A stretch of DNA of 64,000 nucleotides from Lentibacillus persicus (GCF_900112705.1 NZ_FOMR01000003.1:248001-312000); one strand, 5' to 3'. Counted from the stretch's first letter, positions 40,863-50,152 are shown. Numbers and translations: made by a program. Notes: generated from the letters alone by a model not told the origin.

Positions 40863-41777
40863 TTGATCGAGATTAATAATTTAACTAAACGCTATAAATC
40901 GTTTCAGGCTGTCAACAACAGCAGTTTTAATGTGGAAAAAGGCGAAATTTTCGGGTTTCTCGGGCCGAATGGGGCAGGTAAAAGCACGACAATCAATATT
41001 TTATCCACTATGTTGCAGCCTACGAGTGGGACGGTCACAATAAATGGTTATGATGTCATAAAACAGCAGAACCAGGTGCGGGAGAGCATCGGTATAATTT
41101 TTCAGCAAAATACGCTGGATGAAAAACTGACCGCGAAGGAAAATTTAATGCTGCATTGCAAATTCTATGGTGTGCCCCGTGCTTCTCGTAAGCACCGAAT
41201 TGATGAGGTGCTGGAAATTGTCGATTTACAGGAAAGCATAAATACGTTAGTCGAAAAATTTTCCGGAGGCATGCAGCGCCGCTTGGAAATTGCCCGCGGG
41301 CTGCTCCATTATCCAAAAGTACTATTTCTTGATGAGCCGACAGTGGGGCTTGATCCACAAACGCGTGCTCATGTCTGGGAATATATTTTAAAGTTGAAAG
41401 AAAAAGAAAATATTACCATGTTCCTGACAACCCACTACCTGGATGAAGCAGAAATCAGTGATCGTATTGCTATTATGGATCAGGGTGAAATTATTGCGAT
41501 TGATACACCAAAACGGTTAAAACAAAAGATTGGCGGCGACATTATCGAAATTACAACAAGCGACAATGAAGCGGCCATGAAGGAAATCGAAAATAACTTC
41601 AATGTCGTGGCGTTATCGCTCAAAGACGATGTCATCTACTGCAAAGTGAAAAACAGCGATGCGTTTGTTTCCGAATTCATCAAAACGCTAAAGACACCGC
41701 TAACTGGACTGGATATTCGGAAACCTACATTAAACGATGTTTTTCTCTCATTTACGGGGCGAGAAATCAGAGATTAA
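40863..41777 (+). CDS. ABC transporter ATP-binding protein (DrrA/CcmA type)
   Basis: 304 residues. Walker A is GPNGAGKST (about residues 38-46), the Q-loop is FQQNTLDEKL, the signature is FSGGMQRRLEIARGL, Walker B is LFLDEPTVGLD and the switch histidine is in FLTTHYLDEAE. The C-terminal extension (from about 220, ending LDIRKPTLNDVFLSFTGREIRD) is typical of drug-export ABC-2 ATPases. TTG at 40863 is preceded by GGGGGATC. It is followed after 15 nt by its permease. The exported substrate is unknown. Confidence 0.94.
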   Translation: MIEINNLTKRYKSFQAVNNSSFNVEKGEIFGFLGPNGAGKSTTINILSTMLQPTSGTVTINGYDVIKQQNQVRESIGIIFQQNTLDEKLTAKENLMLHCKFYGVPRASRKHRIDEVLEIVDLQESINTLVEKFSGGMQRRLEIARGLLHYPKVLFLDEPTVGLDPQTRAHVWEYILKLKEKENITMFLTTHYLDEAEISDRIAIMDQGEIIAIDTPKRLKQKIGGDIIEITTSDNEAAMKEIENNFNVVALSLKDDVIYCKVKNSDAFVSEFIKTLKTPLTGLDIRKPTLNDVFLSFTGREIRD

Positions 41778-41792
41778 GAGGAGGGATGATTG

Positions 41793-42614
41793 ATGGAAGG
41801 TATTATCGCCATTTGGCAGCGGGATATTATCAAGTTTTTCAGAGACCGGCCCCGGATGGTCGGATCTTTTTCCATGCCTATTTTGTTTCTGGTGGTTTTC
41901 GGCATCGGGATGGGCGGTTCGATGGAATCATTAGTTAGTGCGGGGACCAATGCGCAGAATTTCAATTATACAGAATTCATTTTCCCTGGGATCGTGTCAA
42001 TGACCTTGTTGATGACATCAATTTTTTCATCGCTTTCAATTATACAGGACCGTGATTTTGGTTATATGCGTGAGATACTTGTGTCACCGGTGTCCCGGGT
42101 GAATATTGCAATTGGCAAAATGCTTGGCTCAGCTTCTGTCGCTTTATTGCAAGGTGTCATGATGTTTGTGCTTCTCCCTGTGCTCGGTATAGGAATTGAT
42201 TTGGTTTCATTTTTCCAGGTACTTCCGGTAATGTTTTTGATGGCTTGTGCCTTCTCGTCGTTGGGTCTGCTCGTAGCGAGCCTGCTCAACTCTATGCAGG
42301 GATTTCAACTTGTAGTAAATATTTTTGTTATGCCGATGATTTTTCTATCCGGCGCCTTATTCCCACTAAATAATATGCCTGGATGGGTCAATTTTCTTGT
42401 CACATTGAACCCGGTCACCTATGGAGTTGATCTAATGAAACATATTATGATCGATGTGGAAAGCCTTAATGCAGCTGTGAGGGAGGAAATGGGTCTCAAT
42501 CTTACATTCTTTGGTCAGCCTGTAACCATTACCGGTGAACTTTTCTTCTTGCTGGGATTTACAGCCGTTCTGATTTTGCTTGCTACCTTAAGTTTTAGAC
42601 GAGCAAACAGTTAA
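41793..42614 (+). CDS. ABC-2 type transporter permease
   Basis: 273 residues with six predicted transmembrane spans. The N-terminal cytosolic helix (IAIWQRDIIKFFRDRPRMVGSF) and the family region around REILVSPVSRVNIAIGKMLGSA and FPLNNMPGWVNFLVTLNPVTYGVDLMKH are typical of DrrB-like permeases. ATG at 41793 follows GAGGAGGGATG. With the preceding ATPase it makes a complete two-gene exporter, probably for a hydrophobic compound or antibiotic. Confidence 0.92.
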   Translation: MEGIIAIWQRDIIKFFRDRPRMVGSFSMPILFLVVFGIGMGGSMESLVSAGTNAQNFNYTEFIFPGIVSMTLLMTSIFSSLSIIQDRDFGYMREILVSPVSRVNIAIGKMLGSASVALLQGVMMFVLLPVLGIGIDLVSFFQVLPVMFLMACAFSSLGLLVASLLNSMQGFQLVVNIFVMPMIFLSGALFPLNNMPGWVNFLVTLNPVTYGVDLMKHIMIDVESLNAAVREEMGLNLTFFGQPVTITGELFFLLGFTAVLILLATLSFRRANS

Positions 42615-42664
42615 GTGATTTGTGCCACGAACCGATTCCTCGTGTCAAACCCCCGTTAGTCGAA

Positions 42665-42741
42665 GCGGCCCGCGGAAAGCGAAGCATATTTCCGCAGCGG
42701 GGTGACCGCTTCCCTCCCCCATAATCGTTCCTCTTTTCTAA
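42665..42741. repeat. Truncated MITE-like repeat, copy e
   Basis: Only the right half of the copy d type is present: GCCCGCGGAAAGCG, AGCATATTTCCGCAGCGG, CCGCTTCC and CATAATCGTTCCTCTTTT. The left arm is missing. It lies between the two ABC exporter operons. Confidence 0.75.
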
Positions 42742-42867
42742 TCTCCTTTTCTCTATGTCAGGCATAAAATGACCTCCGTCACATTACAAAGTATAAATTT
42801 AGTGACTTGAGGCTGTATGCATCAACCAGCACGCCGGTGTACACTAAAATCACAGGAGGCGGTTACG

Positions 42868-43800
42868 ATGATTGAGTTGGTGGGTTTAACAAAGAAGTTT
42901 AAGCATAATGAAGCAGTCAAAAACCTGAATATGTTTATTGAGAAAGGTGAAATAGTAGGCTTGCTCGGCCCTAATGGCGCGGGCAAATCAACGGCTATTT
43001 CAATGATGGCATCACTTTCAGAACCGACGGGCGGTGATGTGAGATTTAATAACAACAGTATTTTGAAAAACCCCGCTCCATTACGGAAAGTTGTTGGCAT
43101 GGTACCGCAGGAAATCGCTTTGTATGACGACTTAACAGCAGAAGAAAACATGCAATTTTTCGGGCGGATTTACCGTTTGAGAGGGCAGGTATTAAAACGG
43201 AAGATTGATGAAGTACTGGAGCAGATCGGTTTAAGTGAACGCCGTAAACAAGTGGTCAGGAAATTTTCCGGCGGGATGAAACGGCGTCTGAATATTGGAG
43301 TAGCCATGCTGCATGATCCGGAACTTCTAATTATGGATGAGCCGGCTGTTGGTATTGACCCGCAATCACGCAATTATATTTTGGAAACGGTTAAGCGATT
43401 AAATGAAGAAAGACAGATGACCGTTCTTTACACGAGCCACTATATGGAAGAGGTGGAATATCTTTGCGACCGTATTTACATTATGGATCAAGGGAATTTG
43501 ATTGCATCCGGTACAAAAGAGGAAATCAAGCAGATTCTTTCCGCTGAGAAGACGATTTCCATCAAAACTAACCGGCTGAATGATCGATTTCTTTCTCTGT
43601 TGGAAGAATCCCCGACGATTAATCAAGTGGTGGCAGGCGAAAAAGAAGTAACAATAACGGTACCAAAAGAAATTAATATGTTTCCGAAATTAATTAACCT
43701 TGCCGAAAAGGTTGAACTGGAGCTGCGTTCAGTTGAGGTTAAAACACCAACCCTGGAAGATGTGTTTCTTCATCTGACAGGTCGGGCGCTCCGGGATTAG
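42868..43800 (+). CDS. ABC transporter ATP-binding protein
   Basis: 310 residues. Walker A is GPNGAGKST (about residues 37-45), the signature is FSGGMKRRLNIGVAML, Walker B is LIMDEPAVGID and the H-loop is YTSHYMEEVE. The C-terminal domain ends TLEDVFLHLTGRALRD like the first ATPase, so the two are paralogues. ATG at 42868 follows GGAGGCGG. Together with the next two genes it gives an ATPase plus two large permeases, an arrangement seen in B. subtilis LnrLMN (linearmycin export); that equivalence is only suggested. Confidence 0.93.
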   Translation: MIELVGLTKKFKHNEAVKNLNMFIEKGEIVGLLGPNGAGKSTAISMMASLSEPTGGDVRFNNNSILKNPAPLRKVVGMVPQEIALYDDLTAEENMQFFGRIYRLRGQVLKRKIDEVLEQIGLSERRKQVVRKFSGGMKRRLNIGVAMLHDPELLIMDEPAVGIDPQSRNYILETVKRLNEERQMTVLYTSHYMEEVEYLCDRIYIMDQGNLIASGTKEEIKQILSAEKTISIKTNRLNDRFLSLLEESPTINQVVAGEKEVTITVPKEINMFPKLINLAEKVELELRSVEVKTPTLEDVFLHLTGRALRD

Positions 43801-43812
43801 GGATGAGAAAAT

Positions 43813-45078
43813 ATGATTTGGCAAATCATGAAAAAACAAGGCCTTATGCTTTTCAGGAATCCTGTCCAGTTGCTTTTATTGGTGGGGTTGCCCCTAATCC
43901 TGATCGCTATACTTGGAACCGCGCTAGGGGGCACTATGAATGGCGAGTCCAGTCCGATTGATGTAAAGATTGCATTTGTTGACCATGGCAATGAACAGGG
44001 GCAGATCGATCGGTTTATGAATGACCTCGAATCGGAATTACCTCGTGAGGCGGTGGAGGGAATTCAGGAAGGCACCAGTGAATTAAAGCCGGTCAGCACC
44101 TTAAGAGAAGATGTCTTAGGCAGTGAAAATGTCAGCGAAATAGTCGACGTACAGGATGCAGCGCCAGCTGAGCTTGGAGCACTAAAGAATGACGACAGTT
44201 ACACTGCAATAATTGAAGTGCCGGAAACATTCACATATAACATGCTCGAATATATGGTGCTGGATAAACCGGAGCAGCCGAAATTGAAAGTAACGCAAAA
44301 TGAAACACGAGAAATCGGCGTGTCTGTTGTTAACGCAATTCTGGAACAATATCAGGAACAGTTTACGTTAGGCATGTTTTTAAGCAAAAATGGTATTGAT
44401 GCTGGCACGCTTGAATTGAATGAATATGCTTCAACAGGTGAGGTGACAACAGTCAATCAAAAAAATCCGGTAACGGCAAAGGGCTATTACGCTGTCGGAA
44501 TGGTCGTTATGAATGTTCTGTTTCTTGCTTCTACCATTGGCTCAATTGCATTTCATGAGAAAAAAACGCATGTCTTTGACCGTATCATTCTTGGCAATAT
44601 GTCTCATTGGGTTTATTTCACAGGTGTTTTGTTGTCAGGTATGATTTTTGGCTTTTTTCATCTTTTGATTGTTTATGGTTTTGCTTGGGCAGTATTTGGC
44701 ATTGCTTGGCCAAACCTCTTGGCATTTTTAGTAGTTTCGCTCGTGTATGCAATGGCAATCGGCGGTATAACAGTCTTATTGACTGCTATCAGCTATCGTA
44801 TTAATTCGGAGGTCATTACGAGTTTTTTCTCAGGAATATTGGCAACGTTAATGGCATTTTTAGGCGGAAGCTTTTTCCCGATAGGCAATTCCTCTGAATT
44901 ATTGCGGACGATCGGCAATTTAACACCTAACGGAGCTGGCATGTCAGCTTATATCGGCATTTTAAGAGGCGATGATATTTCTGAAATCGGCATTCACCTG
45001 CTCTTTCTGATTATTTTTGCGTTGACAGCCATTGTTTTCGCTGTCATCAGCTTTCCAAAAAGGGGGATATCAGGATGA
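43813..45078 (+). CDS. ABC-2 family permease with large extracellular domain
   Basis: 421 residues. The first membrane span (LLLLVGLPLILIAILGTALGG, about 17-37) is followed by an extracellular segment of about 190 residues (to about 225) and then five hydrophobic spans beginning GYYAVGMVVMNVLFLASTIGS. This is the ABC2_membrane_3 layout. ATG at 43813 follows GGATGAG. It overlaps the next permease by 4 nt (ATGA), so the two permeases are coupled and probably form a heterodimer. Confidence 0.9.
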   Translation: MIWQIMKKQGLMLFRNPVQLLLLVGLPLILIAILGTALGGTMNGESSPIDVKIAFVDHGNEQGQIDRFMNDLESELPREAVEGIQEGTSELKPVSTLREDVLGSENVSEIVDVQDAAPAELGALKNDDSYTAIIEVPETFTYNMLEYMVLDKPEQPKLKVTQNETREIGVSVVNAILEQYQEQFTLGMFLSKNGIDAGTLELNEYASTGEVTTVNQKNPVTAKGYYAVGMVVMNVLFLASTIGSIAFHEKKTHVFDRIILGNMSHWVYFTGVLLSGMIFGFFHLLIVYGFAWAVFGIAWPNLLAFLVVSLVYAMAIGGITVLLTAISYRINSEVITSFFSGILATLMAFLGGSFFPIGNSSELLRTIGNLTPNGAGMSAYIGILRGDDISEIGIHLLFLIIFALTAIVFAVISFPKRGISG

Positions 45079-46193
45079 CTGGCATTTTACTATCAAAATT
45101 AAAACGATTTATCCGAAACCCCTTTATATTTATTATTTTCACGGTTATGTCGATCGGGTTTGCTTTAATTTTAGGCGGTTCAAATTTAGAGGGAAGTATT
45201 CAGGTCCCTGTTTATACAGCAGAGGAATCAGTGAAGGATGCGGCAGCTGAAGAGGCATTATCTGAAACGGAAAAAGTAGCCTTCAAATGGATGGACAGTA
45301 AGCAAAGAGTGGAAGAAGAAGTATCAACCGGGCGAGCAGAGGTAGGGGGTATTCTCCGGGAAGATGACTTTCAATTGATTGTAGGGGTGGATTCACCCAA
45401 TGCCGGAACCATTGAACAGATGATCCAGAGAGCTTATACAAAAAAAGCTCAGCGGGAACAAATTTTAGAAGCGGCACGCATTTCGGGCAACATGAATAGT
45501 GAGGCTGTATTGAAAAAATTGGATGAAGCGCTGGCCGAACCGGTATTTTTCATTGAAAGAAGCCATTTTAACAGCTCGGATGATTTTGAGTTTAATAGTA
45601 CATTGCACACGTTGTTTGGTTTCACACTATTTTTTGTCATATACACGATTGGCTTTAATGTGCTGCCAATCCTGACTGATAAAAAGGATGGTCTGTGGGA
45701 CAGAATGATACTGGCGCCTGTTCGGAAATGGGAAATGTATGTGGCCAATTTAATCTACAGTTTCTTTGAAGGCTATCTGCAAGTCGTGATAATCTTTCTC
45801 GTGTTCCGTTATATCGTTGGCGTTGATTTTAATGGAAGATTTGCAGAATCGTTATTGTTTTTGATTCCATATATATTTGCAATTGTGGCATTGTCCATCC
45901 TGATAACCGGAATCGTTAAAAATGCGCAGCAGTTTAATGCCGCACTGCCGATTGTTTCGGTCAGTATGGCTATGATTGGTGGTGCTTTCTGGCCGATAGA
46001 AATCGTGGAATCGGAAATTCTGCTTGCTTTATCCAATGTAATTCCGCTGACGTATGGCATGGAGTTATTAAACGGTATCGCGGTGTATGGCTATCCATTG
46101 GAAGAACTGTTAATTTCGATCAGCGTTTTAATCCTGATGGGAGTTACATTTACAGGCGTTGGCATCCATTTAATGGAACGAAGACATGTGTGA
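45075..46193 (+). CDS. ABC-2 family permease, partner of the preceding gene
   Basis: 372 residues with the same plan: one N-terminal span (FIFIIFTVMSIGFALILGG), an extracellular region to about residue 175, and five C-terminal spans starting TLFGFTLFFVIYTIGFNVLPI. The motif KDGLWDRMILAPVRKWEMYVANLIYSF is the cytosolic coupling region. The start overlaps the previous stop. It ends the exporter operon; a terminator-like hairpin follows at once. Confidence 0.9.
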   Translation: MTGILLSKLKRFIRNPFIFIIFTVMSIGFALILGGSNLEGSIQVPVYTAEESVKDAAAEEALSETEKVAFKWMDSKQRVEEEVSTGRAEVGGILREDDFQLIVGVDSPNAGTIEQMIQRAYTKKAQREQILEAARISGNMNSEAVLKKLDEALAEPVFFIERSHFNSSDDFEFNSTLHTLFGFTLFFVIYTIGFNVLPILTDKKDGLWDRMILAPVRKWEMYVANLIYSFFEGYLQVVIIFLVFRYIVGVDFNGRFAESLLFLIPYIFAIVALSILITGIVKNAQQFNAALPIVSVSMAMIGGAFWPIEIVESEILLALSNVIPLTYGMELLNGIAVYGYPLEELLISISVLILMGVTFTGVGIHLMERRHV

Positions 46194-46197
46194 ATAA

Positions 46198-46236
46198 GGG
46201 GCTCGTTGCACAATGCAGCGAGCCTCTGTGTTTATT
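46198..46236 (+). terminator. Probable terminator of the exporter operon
   Basis: GGGGCTCGTTGCA pairs with TGCAGCGAGCCTC, followed by TGTGTTTATTT, immediately after the last permease stop. Confidence 0.65.
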
Positions 46237-46246
46237 TGCAATCCTC

Positions 46247-46276
46247 TTCACATTCACCCCTGATATCGAGTATAAT
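46247..46276 (+). promoter_or_regulatory. Putative sigma-A promoter of dnaX-yaaK-recR
   Basis: TTCACA, an 18-nt spacer and an exact TATAAT, 75 nt before dnaX. Confidence 0.65.
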
Positions 46277-46351
46277 TTAGATAGAATAATCATGCGCGTT
46301 CAAAAAGATCATTTTCTTTTCAAACAGCTGCATAAAGGGGAAACCTTCATT

Positions 46352-48046
46352 ATGACCTACCAGGCACTATACCGTGTATGGCGGCCCAAGACGTTCGAGG
46401 ATGTTGTCGGCCAGGCACACATTACCAAAACACTGCAAAATGCGATTGTTCAGGAAAAGTTTTCACATGCCTATATTTTTTCCGGTCCGCGGGGGACGGG
46501 GAAAACAAGTGCTGCGAAAATTTTTGCGAAGACGATTAATTGTGAACATGCCCCTGTTAAAGAAGCGTGTAATGAATGCGCATCCTGCCGCGGTATCCAA
46601 GATGGGTCGATTAATGACATTATTGAAATGGATGCCGCATCGAATACGAGTGTTGAAGATATCCGGGAAATTCGGGAAAAAGTAAAGTATGCAGCAAGCA
46701 CTGTTCCTTATAAAGTTTATATTATCGATGAGGTCCACATGATTTCAACAAGCGCGTTCAATGCGCTTTTGAAAACTCTGGAAGAGCCTCCTCAGCACGT
46801 TGTTTTTATTCTGGCAACTACCGAGCCTCACAAAATTCCGCTGACAGTAGCTTCAAGATGCCAGCGTTTTGACTTTAAACCGATTTCGAACAAATCAATC
46901 GTCGAGCGGATGCGGACCGTGATTGAAGCAGAACAAATCGCTGTTTCGGATGAAGCATTGGAAACTGTCGCACTTGCAGCAGAAGGCGGTATGCGGGACG
47001 CACTCAGTATCCTTGATCAGGCAATATCATACAGTGATGAACAAGTTGAGCTGGAAGATGTCCTTGCTGTGACAGGTGGTGTGGCACAAGGGATTTTGAC
47101 CGACGTTGTTCAGGCTATGCATGGCCAGGATGTGCAAAAAGCTTTATCCCTGCTTGATGAGTTGATTCAGAATGGGAAAGACCCGGCACGCTTTGTCTAC
47201 GATTTGATTTATTTTCTGCGTGATCTGTTGCTGTACAAAAGCGCCCCGGCACTTGACGATATTCTGGAGCGAGCCATGGTGGATGAGCCGTTCAAACAAC
47301 TTGCTGAGACGGTCTCCGAGGACTGGATTCAGGGCGCCATCACGCATCTTAACCAGTGTCAGCAGGAAATTAAATGGACAACAAGCCCCAAAGTATTTAT
47401 CGAAATTGCAATACTCACGATTACGAGAAAAAATACGCAGCAGGAGGAAACGCAAAATGCTGCTGATTCAGAAGCAGTGACAAGGCTTGTCGGCAGACTC
47501 GAACAGCTTGAGAAGGAATTGACTGCGTTGAAGGAATCACCTGCAGCAGCACGGCAGCCAGCAGCTCCGGCAGAACCGAAACGGGCAAAATCACGAACGG
47601 CAAAAAACAGTTATAATATCCCTTATGACAAAATTCGGAGCGTACTTGATACCGCCGAACGGCCGATGCTTAAAGAAGTGCAGTCACAATGGGCTTCATT
47701 TTTAACTAAACTTAAATCGACAAGCGCCCCGGCACATGCTACAATACAGGACAGCAAACCTGCCGCAGCATCAGAGGATGCGTTAGTCGTCCAATTTAAA
47801 TATGAAATTCATTGTTCGCTCTTCCTGGACAATCGGGAGACAGTGGAGTCGGTGCTGACAAGTGTGAGCGGCCGTAATTGGACGATTATCCCGATACCTG
47901 CAAAGGATTGGCAGGAGTTGCGTAACGAGTATATAAACAAGCAGGACCATTCTGAACAGCAAGAAAGCGGTCAGAAAGAGGATCCGCTGGTGGAAGAAGC
48001 GCGAAAACTGGTTGGCGATGAACTGCTGGAAATACACGAAGAATAG
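46352..48046 (+). CDS. dnaX: DNA polymerase III subunits gamma and tau
   Basis: A 564-residue AAA+ clamp-loader subunit. Walker A is GPRGTGKTS (about residues 45-53), the zinc module is CEHAPVKEACNECASC, the DEVH box is IIDEVHMIS, and the sensor SRC motif is VASRCQRFDF. The C-terminal tau-like part binds the polymerase and helicase. I see no A-AAA-AAG slippery site, so a single product is expected. ATG at 46352 begins MTYQALYRVWRPKTF as in B. subtilis; the in-frame upstream extension overlaps the promoter and terminator and is not real. Confidence 0.97.
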   Translation: MTYQALYRVWRPKTFEDVVGQAHITKTLQNAIVQEKFSHAYIFSGPRGTGKTSAAKIFAKTINCEHAPVKEACNECASCRGIQDGSINDIIEMDAASNTSVEDIREIREKVKYAASTVPYKVYIIDEVHMISTSAFNALLKTLEEPPQHVVFILATTEPHKIPLTVASRCQRFDFKPISNKSIVERMRTVIEAEQIAVSDEALETVALAAEGGMRDALSILDQAISYSDEQVELEDVLAVTGGVAQGILTDVVQAMHGQDVQKALSLLDELIQNGKDPARFVYDLIYFLRDLLLYKSAPALDDILERAMVDEPFKQLAETVSEDWIQGAITHLNQCQQEIKWTTSPKVFIEIAILTITRKNTQQEETQNAADSEAVTRLVGRLEQLEKELTALKESPAAARQPAAPAEPKRAKSRTAKNSYNIPYDKIRSVLDTAERPMLKEVQSQWASFLTKLKSTSAPAHATIQDSKPAAASEDALVVQFKYEIHCSLFLDNRETVESVLTSVSGRNWTIIPIPAKDWQELRNEYINKQDHSEQQESGQKEDPLVEEARKLVGDELLEIHEE

Positions 48047-48070
48047 ATTACGTTTTAGGAGGCGTTTTTT

Positions 48071-48391
48071 ATGAAAGGCAATATGAATAACATGATGAAG
48101 CAAATGCAGAAGATGCAGAAAAAAATGATGAAAGCTCAGGAAGAACTGCATGAAATGACATTCGAAGCGTCAGCTGGAGGCGGCATGGTAACCGTCGTTG
48201 CAAATGGTAAAAAAGAAATTACGGATGTGCAGATTTCAGAAGAAGTCGTAGATCCAGATGACGTTGATATGCTGCAAGACCTTGTTTTGGCTGCTACAAA
48301 TGATGTCATTAAACAAATTGAAGATAAAACAAATGATACAATGGGAGAATTTACAAAAGGGATGAATCTGCCTGGAGGCGGCATGTTTTAA
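48071..48391 (+). CDS. yaaK: Nucleoid-associated protein YaaK (YbaB/EbfC family)
   Basis: 106 residues. A methionine- and lysine-rich N-terminal helix ([19 protein letters not shown]) and the family core [21 protein letters not shown] are present, ending [10 protein letters not shown]. EbfC/YbaB proteins are dimeric DNA-binding proteins, often encoded between dnaX and recR as here. ATG at 48071 follows TAGGAGGCG. Confidence 0.96.
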   Translation: MKGNMNNMMKQMQKMQKKMMKAQEELHEMTFEASAGGGMVTVVANGKKEITDVQISEEVVDPDDVDMLQDLVLAATNDVIKQIEDKTNDTMGEFTKGMNLPGGGMF

Positions 48392-48491
48392 TTCCCGATC
48401 AAAAAATAAAGAAAGACCTTGTATGAAAAACATCGGCACGCGCTGGAACGAGGCGAATGCCGAGTTTTTCTAATGGGAGGCATAATAACAG

Positions 48492-49088
48492 ATGTATTAT
48501 CCGGAACCGATTTCCAAATTGATTGACAGTTTTACAAAATTGCCAGGAATCGGTCCTAAGACGGCAGTCCGACTGGCATTCTATGTTTTAAATATGAATG
48601 ACGACGACGTTATGGAGTTTGCCAAGTCACTGGTAAACGCAAAGCGTGAATTGACACACTGTTCAACATGCGGTCATATCACCGACCAGGATCCGTGTGC
48701 GATTTGTCAGGATACTTCAAGGGACAGTTCAATTATCTGTGTGGTACAGGACCCAAAAGACGTTATCGCTATGGAGAAAATGAAAGAATACAATGGGAAA
48801 TATCACGTCCTGCATGGTGCCATTTCTCCTATGGATGGGATAGGCCCAGAGGATATCAATGTGCCTGATTTAATAAACCGTTTAAAAGATGAAGGTGTCG
48901 AAGAACTCATTTTGGCTACAAACCCTAATATTGAAGGCGAAGCTACCGCTATGTACATTTCCCGGCTGGTAAAACCATCGGGGATTAAGACAAGCCGGAT
49001 TGCACATGGTTTGCCGGTTGGCGGCGATTTAGAATATGCAGATGAAGTAACCCTCTCAAAAGCCCTGGAAGGCAGAAGAGATCTTTAA
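48492..49088 (+). CDS. recR: Recombination protein RecR
   Basis: 198 residues. It has an N-terminal helix-hairpin-helix ([15 protein letters not shown]), a zinc finger [16 protein letters not shown] (about residues 57-72), and a TOPRIM domain ([24 protein letters not shown]). RecR acts with RecF and RecO at gaps. Length equals the B. subtilis protein (198). ATG at 48492 follows GGGAGGCA. The stop codon overlaps the first base of a structured repeat (49086). Confidence 0.98.
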   Translation: MYYPEPISKLIDSFTKLPGIGPKTAVRLAFYVLNMNDDDVMEFAKSLVNAKRELTHCSTCGHITDQDPCAICQDTSRDSSIICVVQDPKDVIAMEKMKEYNGKYHVLHGAISPMDGIGPEDINVPDLINRLKDEGVEELILATNPNIEGEATAMYISRLVKPSGIKTSRIAHGLPVGGDLEYADEVTLSKALEGRRDL

Positions 49089-49232
49089 AGTGAATCTTCA
49101 ATCAGTGGGGGTTTTTCCCACTGATTGTTAGATGAACGAATCGGACATTTACTGGCAGTTGATCCCCCACCTAATCTTCATCGTATACGCTAACATTTGA
49201 GGTGGGGATCTTACTGCCAGTTACATGCGGGA
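49086..49232 (+). repeat. Two-hairpin structured repeat, copy S1
   Basis: It starts TAAAGTGAATCTTC at the recR stop. Hairpin 1 is CAATCAGTGGG/CCCACTGATTG. The linker GATGAACGAATCGGACATTTA leads to hairpin 2 with outer stem TGGCAGT/ACTGCCA and inner stem ATCCCCACC-type/GGTGGGGAT, and the unit closes with TTACATGCGGGA. The inner stem sequence is entirely different from that of the other copies yet still pairs. It is directly followed by S2. Confidence 0.85.
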
Positions 49233-49414
49233 TAAAGTGAATCTTCAATCAGTGGGAGTTTTTCCCACTGATTGAAGGGGAACAAAGGCTAAGTTCGCAA
49301 CGTCCTGTTGCAACGCCTTTGTGACCTGCATCGTGCAGGCCCGAACGAATCGGACATTTATGGACAGTTAGCCGCCGTTCTTTGGCGGGTTACTGCCCAT
49401 TACATGCGGGATAA
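49233..49414 (+). repeat. Two-hairpin structured repeat, copy S2 (with insert)
   Basis: A second tandem unit with the same TAAAGTGAATCTTC start, CAATCAGTGGG/CCCACTGATTG hairpin and terminal TTACATGCGGGA. About 70 nt are inserted after hairpin 1, holding an AACAAAGGC/GCCTTTGT stem and a CCTGCATCGTGCAGG hairpin. S1 and S2 together occupy the 344-nt gap between recR and yaaL. Confidence 0.85.
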
Positions 49415-49432
49415 AAAGAGATAGGAGAAAAT

Positions 49433-49651
49433 ATGGGGAAAAAAAAGAGAAAGCGGGAAGTGGACAAGCAGCTATTAGATTCACTTTTCGCCATCGAATA
49501 TGAATGGAAGCAAATTCAATCAATTTTGAATAAAAGCATCGAATCGACAGAAGATGGGTTTTATAAAGAGAATCTTGCTCGAGCTAAGTACTTGTATTTA
49601 CTCAAGGAAGCCAAACATCGAAAAATCAGGGCCACGCGGTTTTATCAATAG
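49433..49651 (+). CDS. yaaL: DUF2508 family protein YaaL
   Basis: 72 residues, strongly basic and predicted helical, with the family features EYEWKQIQSILNKSIE and ARAKYLYLLKEAKHRKI. It matches B. subtilis YaaL (74 residues) in position between recR and bofA. Function is unknown. ATG at 49433 follows ATAGGAGA. Repeat S2 ends 18 nt before the start. Confidence 0.9.
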   Translation: MGKKKRKREVDKQLLDSLFAIEYEWKQIQSILNKSIESTEDGFYKENLARAKYLYLLKEAKHRKIRATRFYQ

Positions 49652-49723
49652 ATCTTAGTTCTTTTTCCGTTTTCCTTTTCATAAATAAATAGAAAGGGAC
49701 AAGGGAAAGGAGTGCTATGTTCG

Positions 49724-49987
49724 TTGAGTTCAACACTGGTTATTTCGATTATGGTCGTGTTAATCGTCATTCTATTATTTGTAGGGGCTCCTGTTAAACC
49801 AATGCGGTTTATTGCCAATAGTACCGTTAAATTGGGAATCGGAATCTTACTTTTATTTTTTCTGAACGTGTTTGGGGGAGCCGTCGGTCTGCATATACCA
49901 ATCAACCTGTTCACAGTAATTGTATCCGGTTTTTTAGGTATATTTGGCTTGGGCTCGCTTGCTGCTATTCATTTATTTATTCTGTAG
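49724..49987 (+). CDS. bofA: Pro-sigma-K processing inhibitor BofA
   Basis: An 87-residue protein with two hydrophobic spans (about 5-22 and 37-55) and the hallmark C-terminal part NVFGGAVGLHIPINLFTVIVSGFLGIFGLGSLAAIHLFIL. BofA sits in the outer forespore membrane and holds the SpoIVFB protease inactive until the engulfment signal. TTG at 49724 is preferred since AAAGGAGTG lies 9 nt before it and the length equals B. subtilis BofA (87); GTG at 49712 overlaps that site. It lies downstream of yaaL. Confidence 0.94.
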   Translation: MSSTLVISIMVVLIVILLFVGAPVKPMRFIANSTVKLGIGILLLFFLNVFGGAVGLHIPINLFTVIVSGFLGIFGLGSLAAIHLFIL

Positions 49988-50103
49988 TTGAAAAATCGTT
50001 CCAGGCCCCATCTTTTTAAAAGTGTAAAGAGATAAGCTATTGAAGCATATACTTTTATTGAGAAGCGGTTATAAAAAAGTTTAAAAGATAACCAGTTTTG
50101 CGT

Positions 50104-50133
50104 GTATAAATTTCGTTAGATTAGGAGATACTA
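50104..50133 (+). promoter_or_regulatory. Candidate sigma-F/sigma-G promoter of csfB
   Basis: GTATA, a 15-nt spacer and GGAGATACTA, which matches the sigma-F -10 pattern GGNNANANTR; the spacer is one short of the usual 16. It ends 19 nt before the gene. Forespore expression of csfB is known in B. subtilis. Confidence 0.55.
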
Positions 50134-50152
50134 AGCTAACGGAGGTGGGGAC

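Noticed and set aside
46190-46351. N-terminal extension of dnaX by 54 codons
   Set aside because: It covers a terminator hairpin and a promoter, and the family N terminus MTYQALYRVWRPKTF begins at 46352.
46352-48046. Programmed frameshift in dnaX
   Set aside because: No A-AAA-AAG slippery heptamer with a following stem was found in the region where one would be expected.
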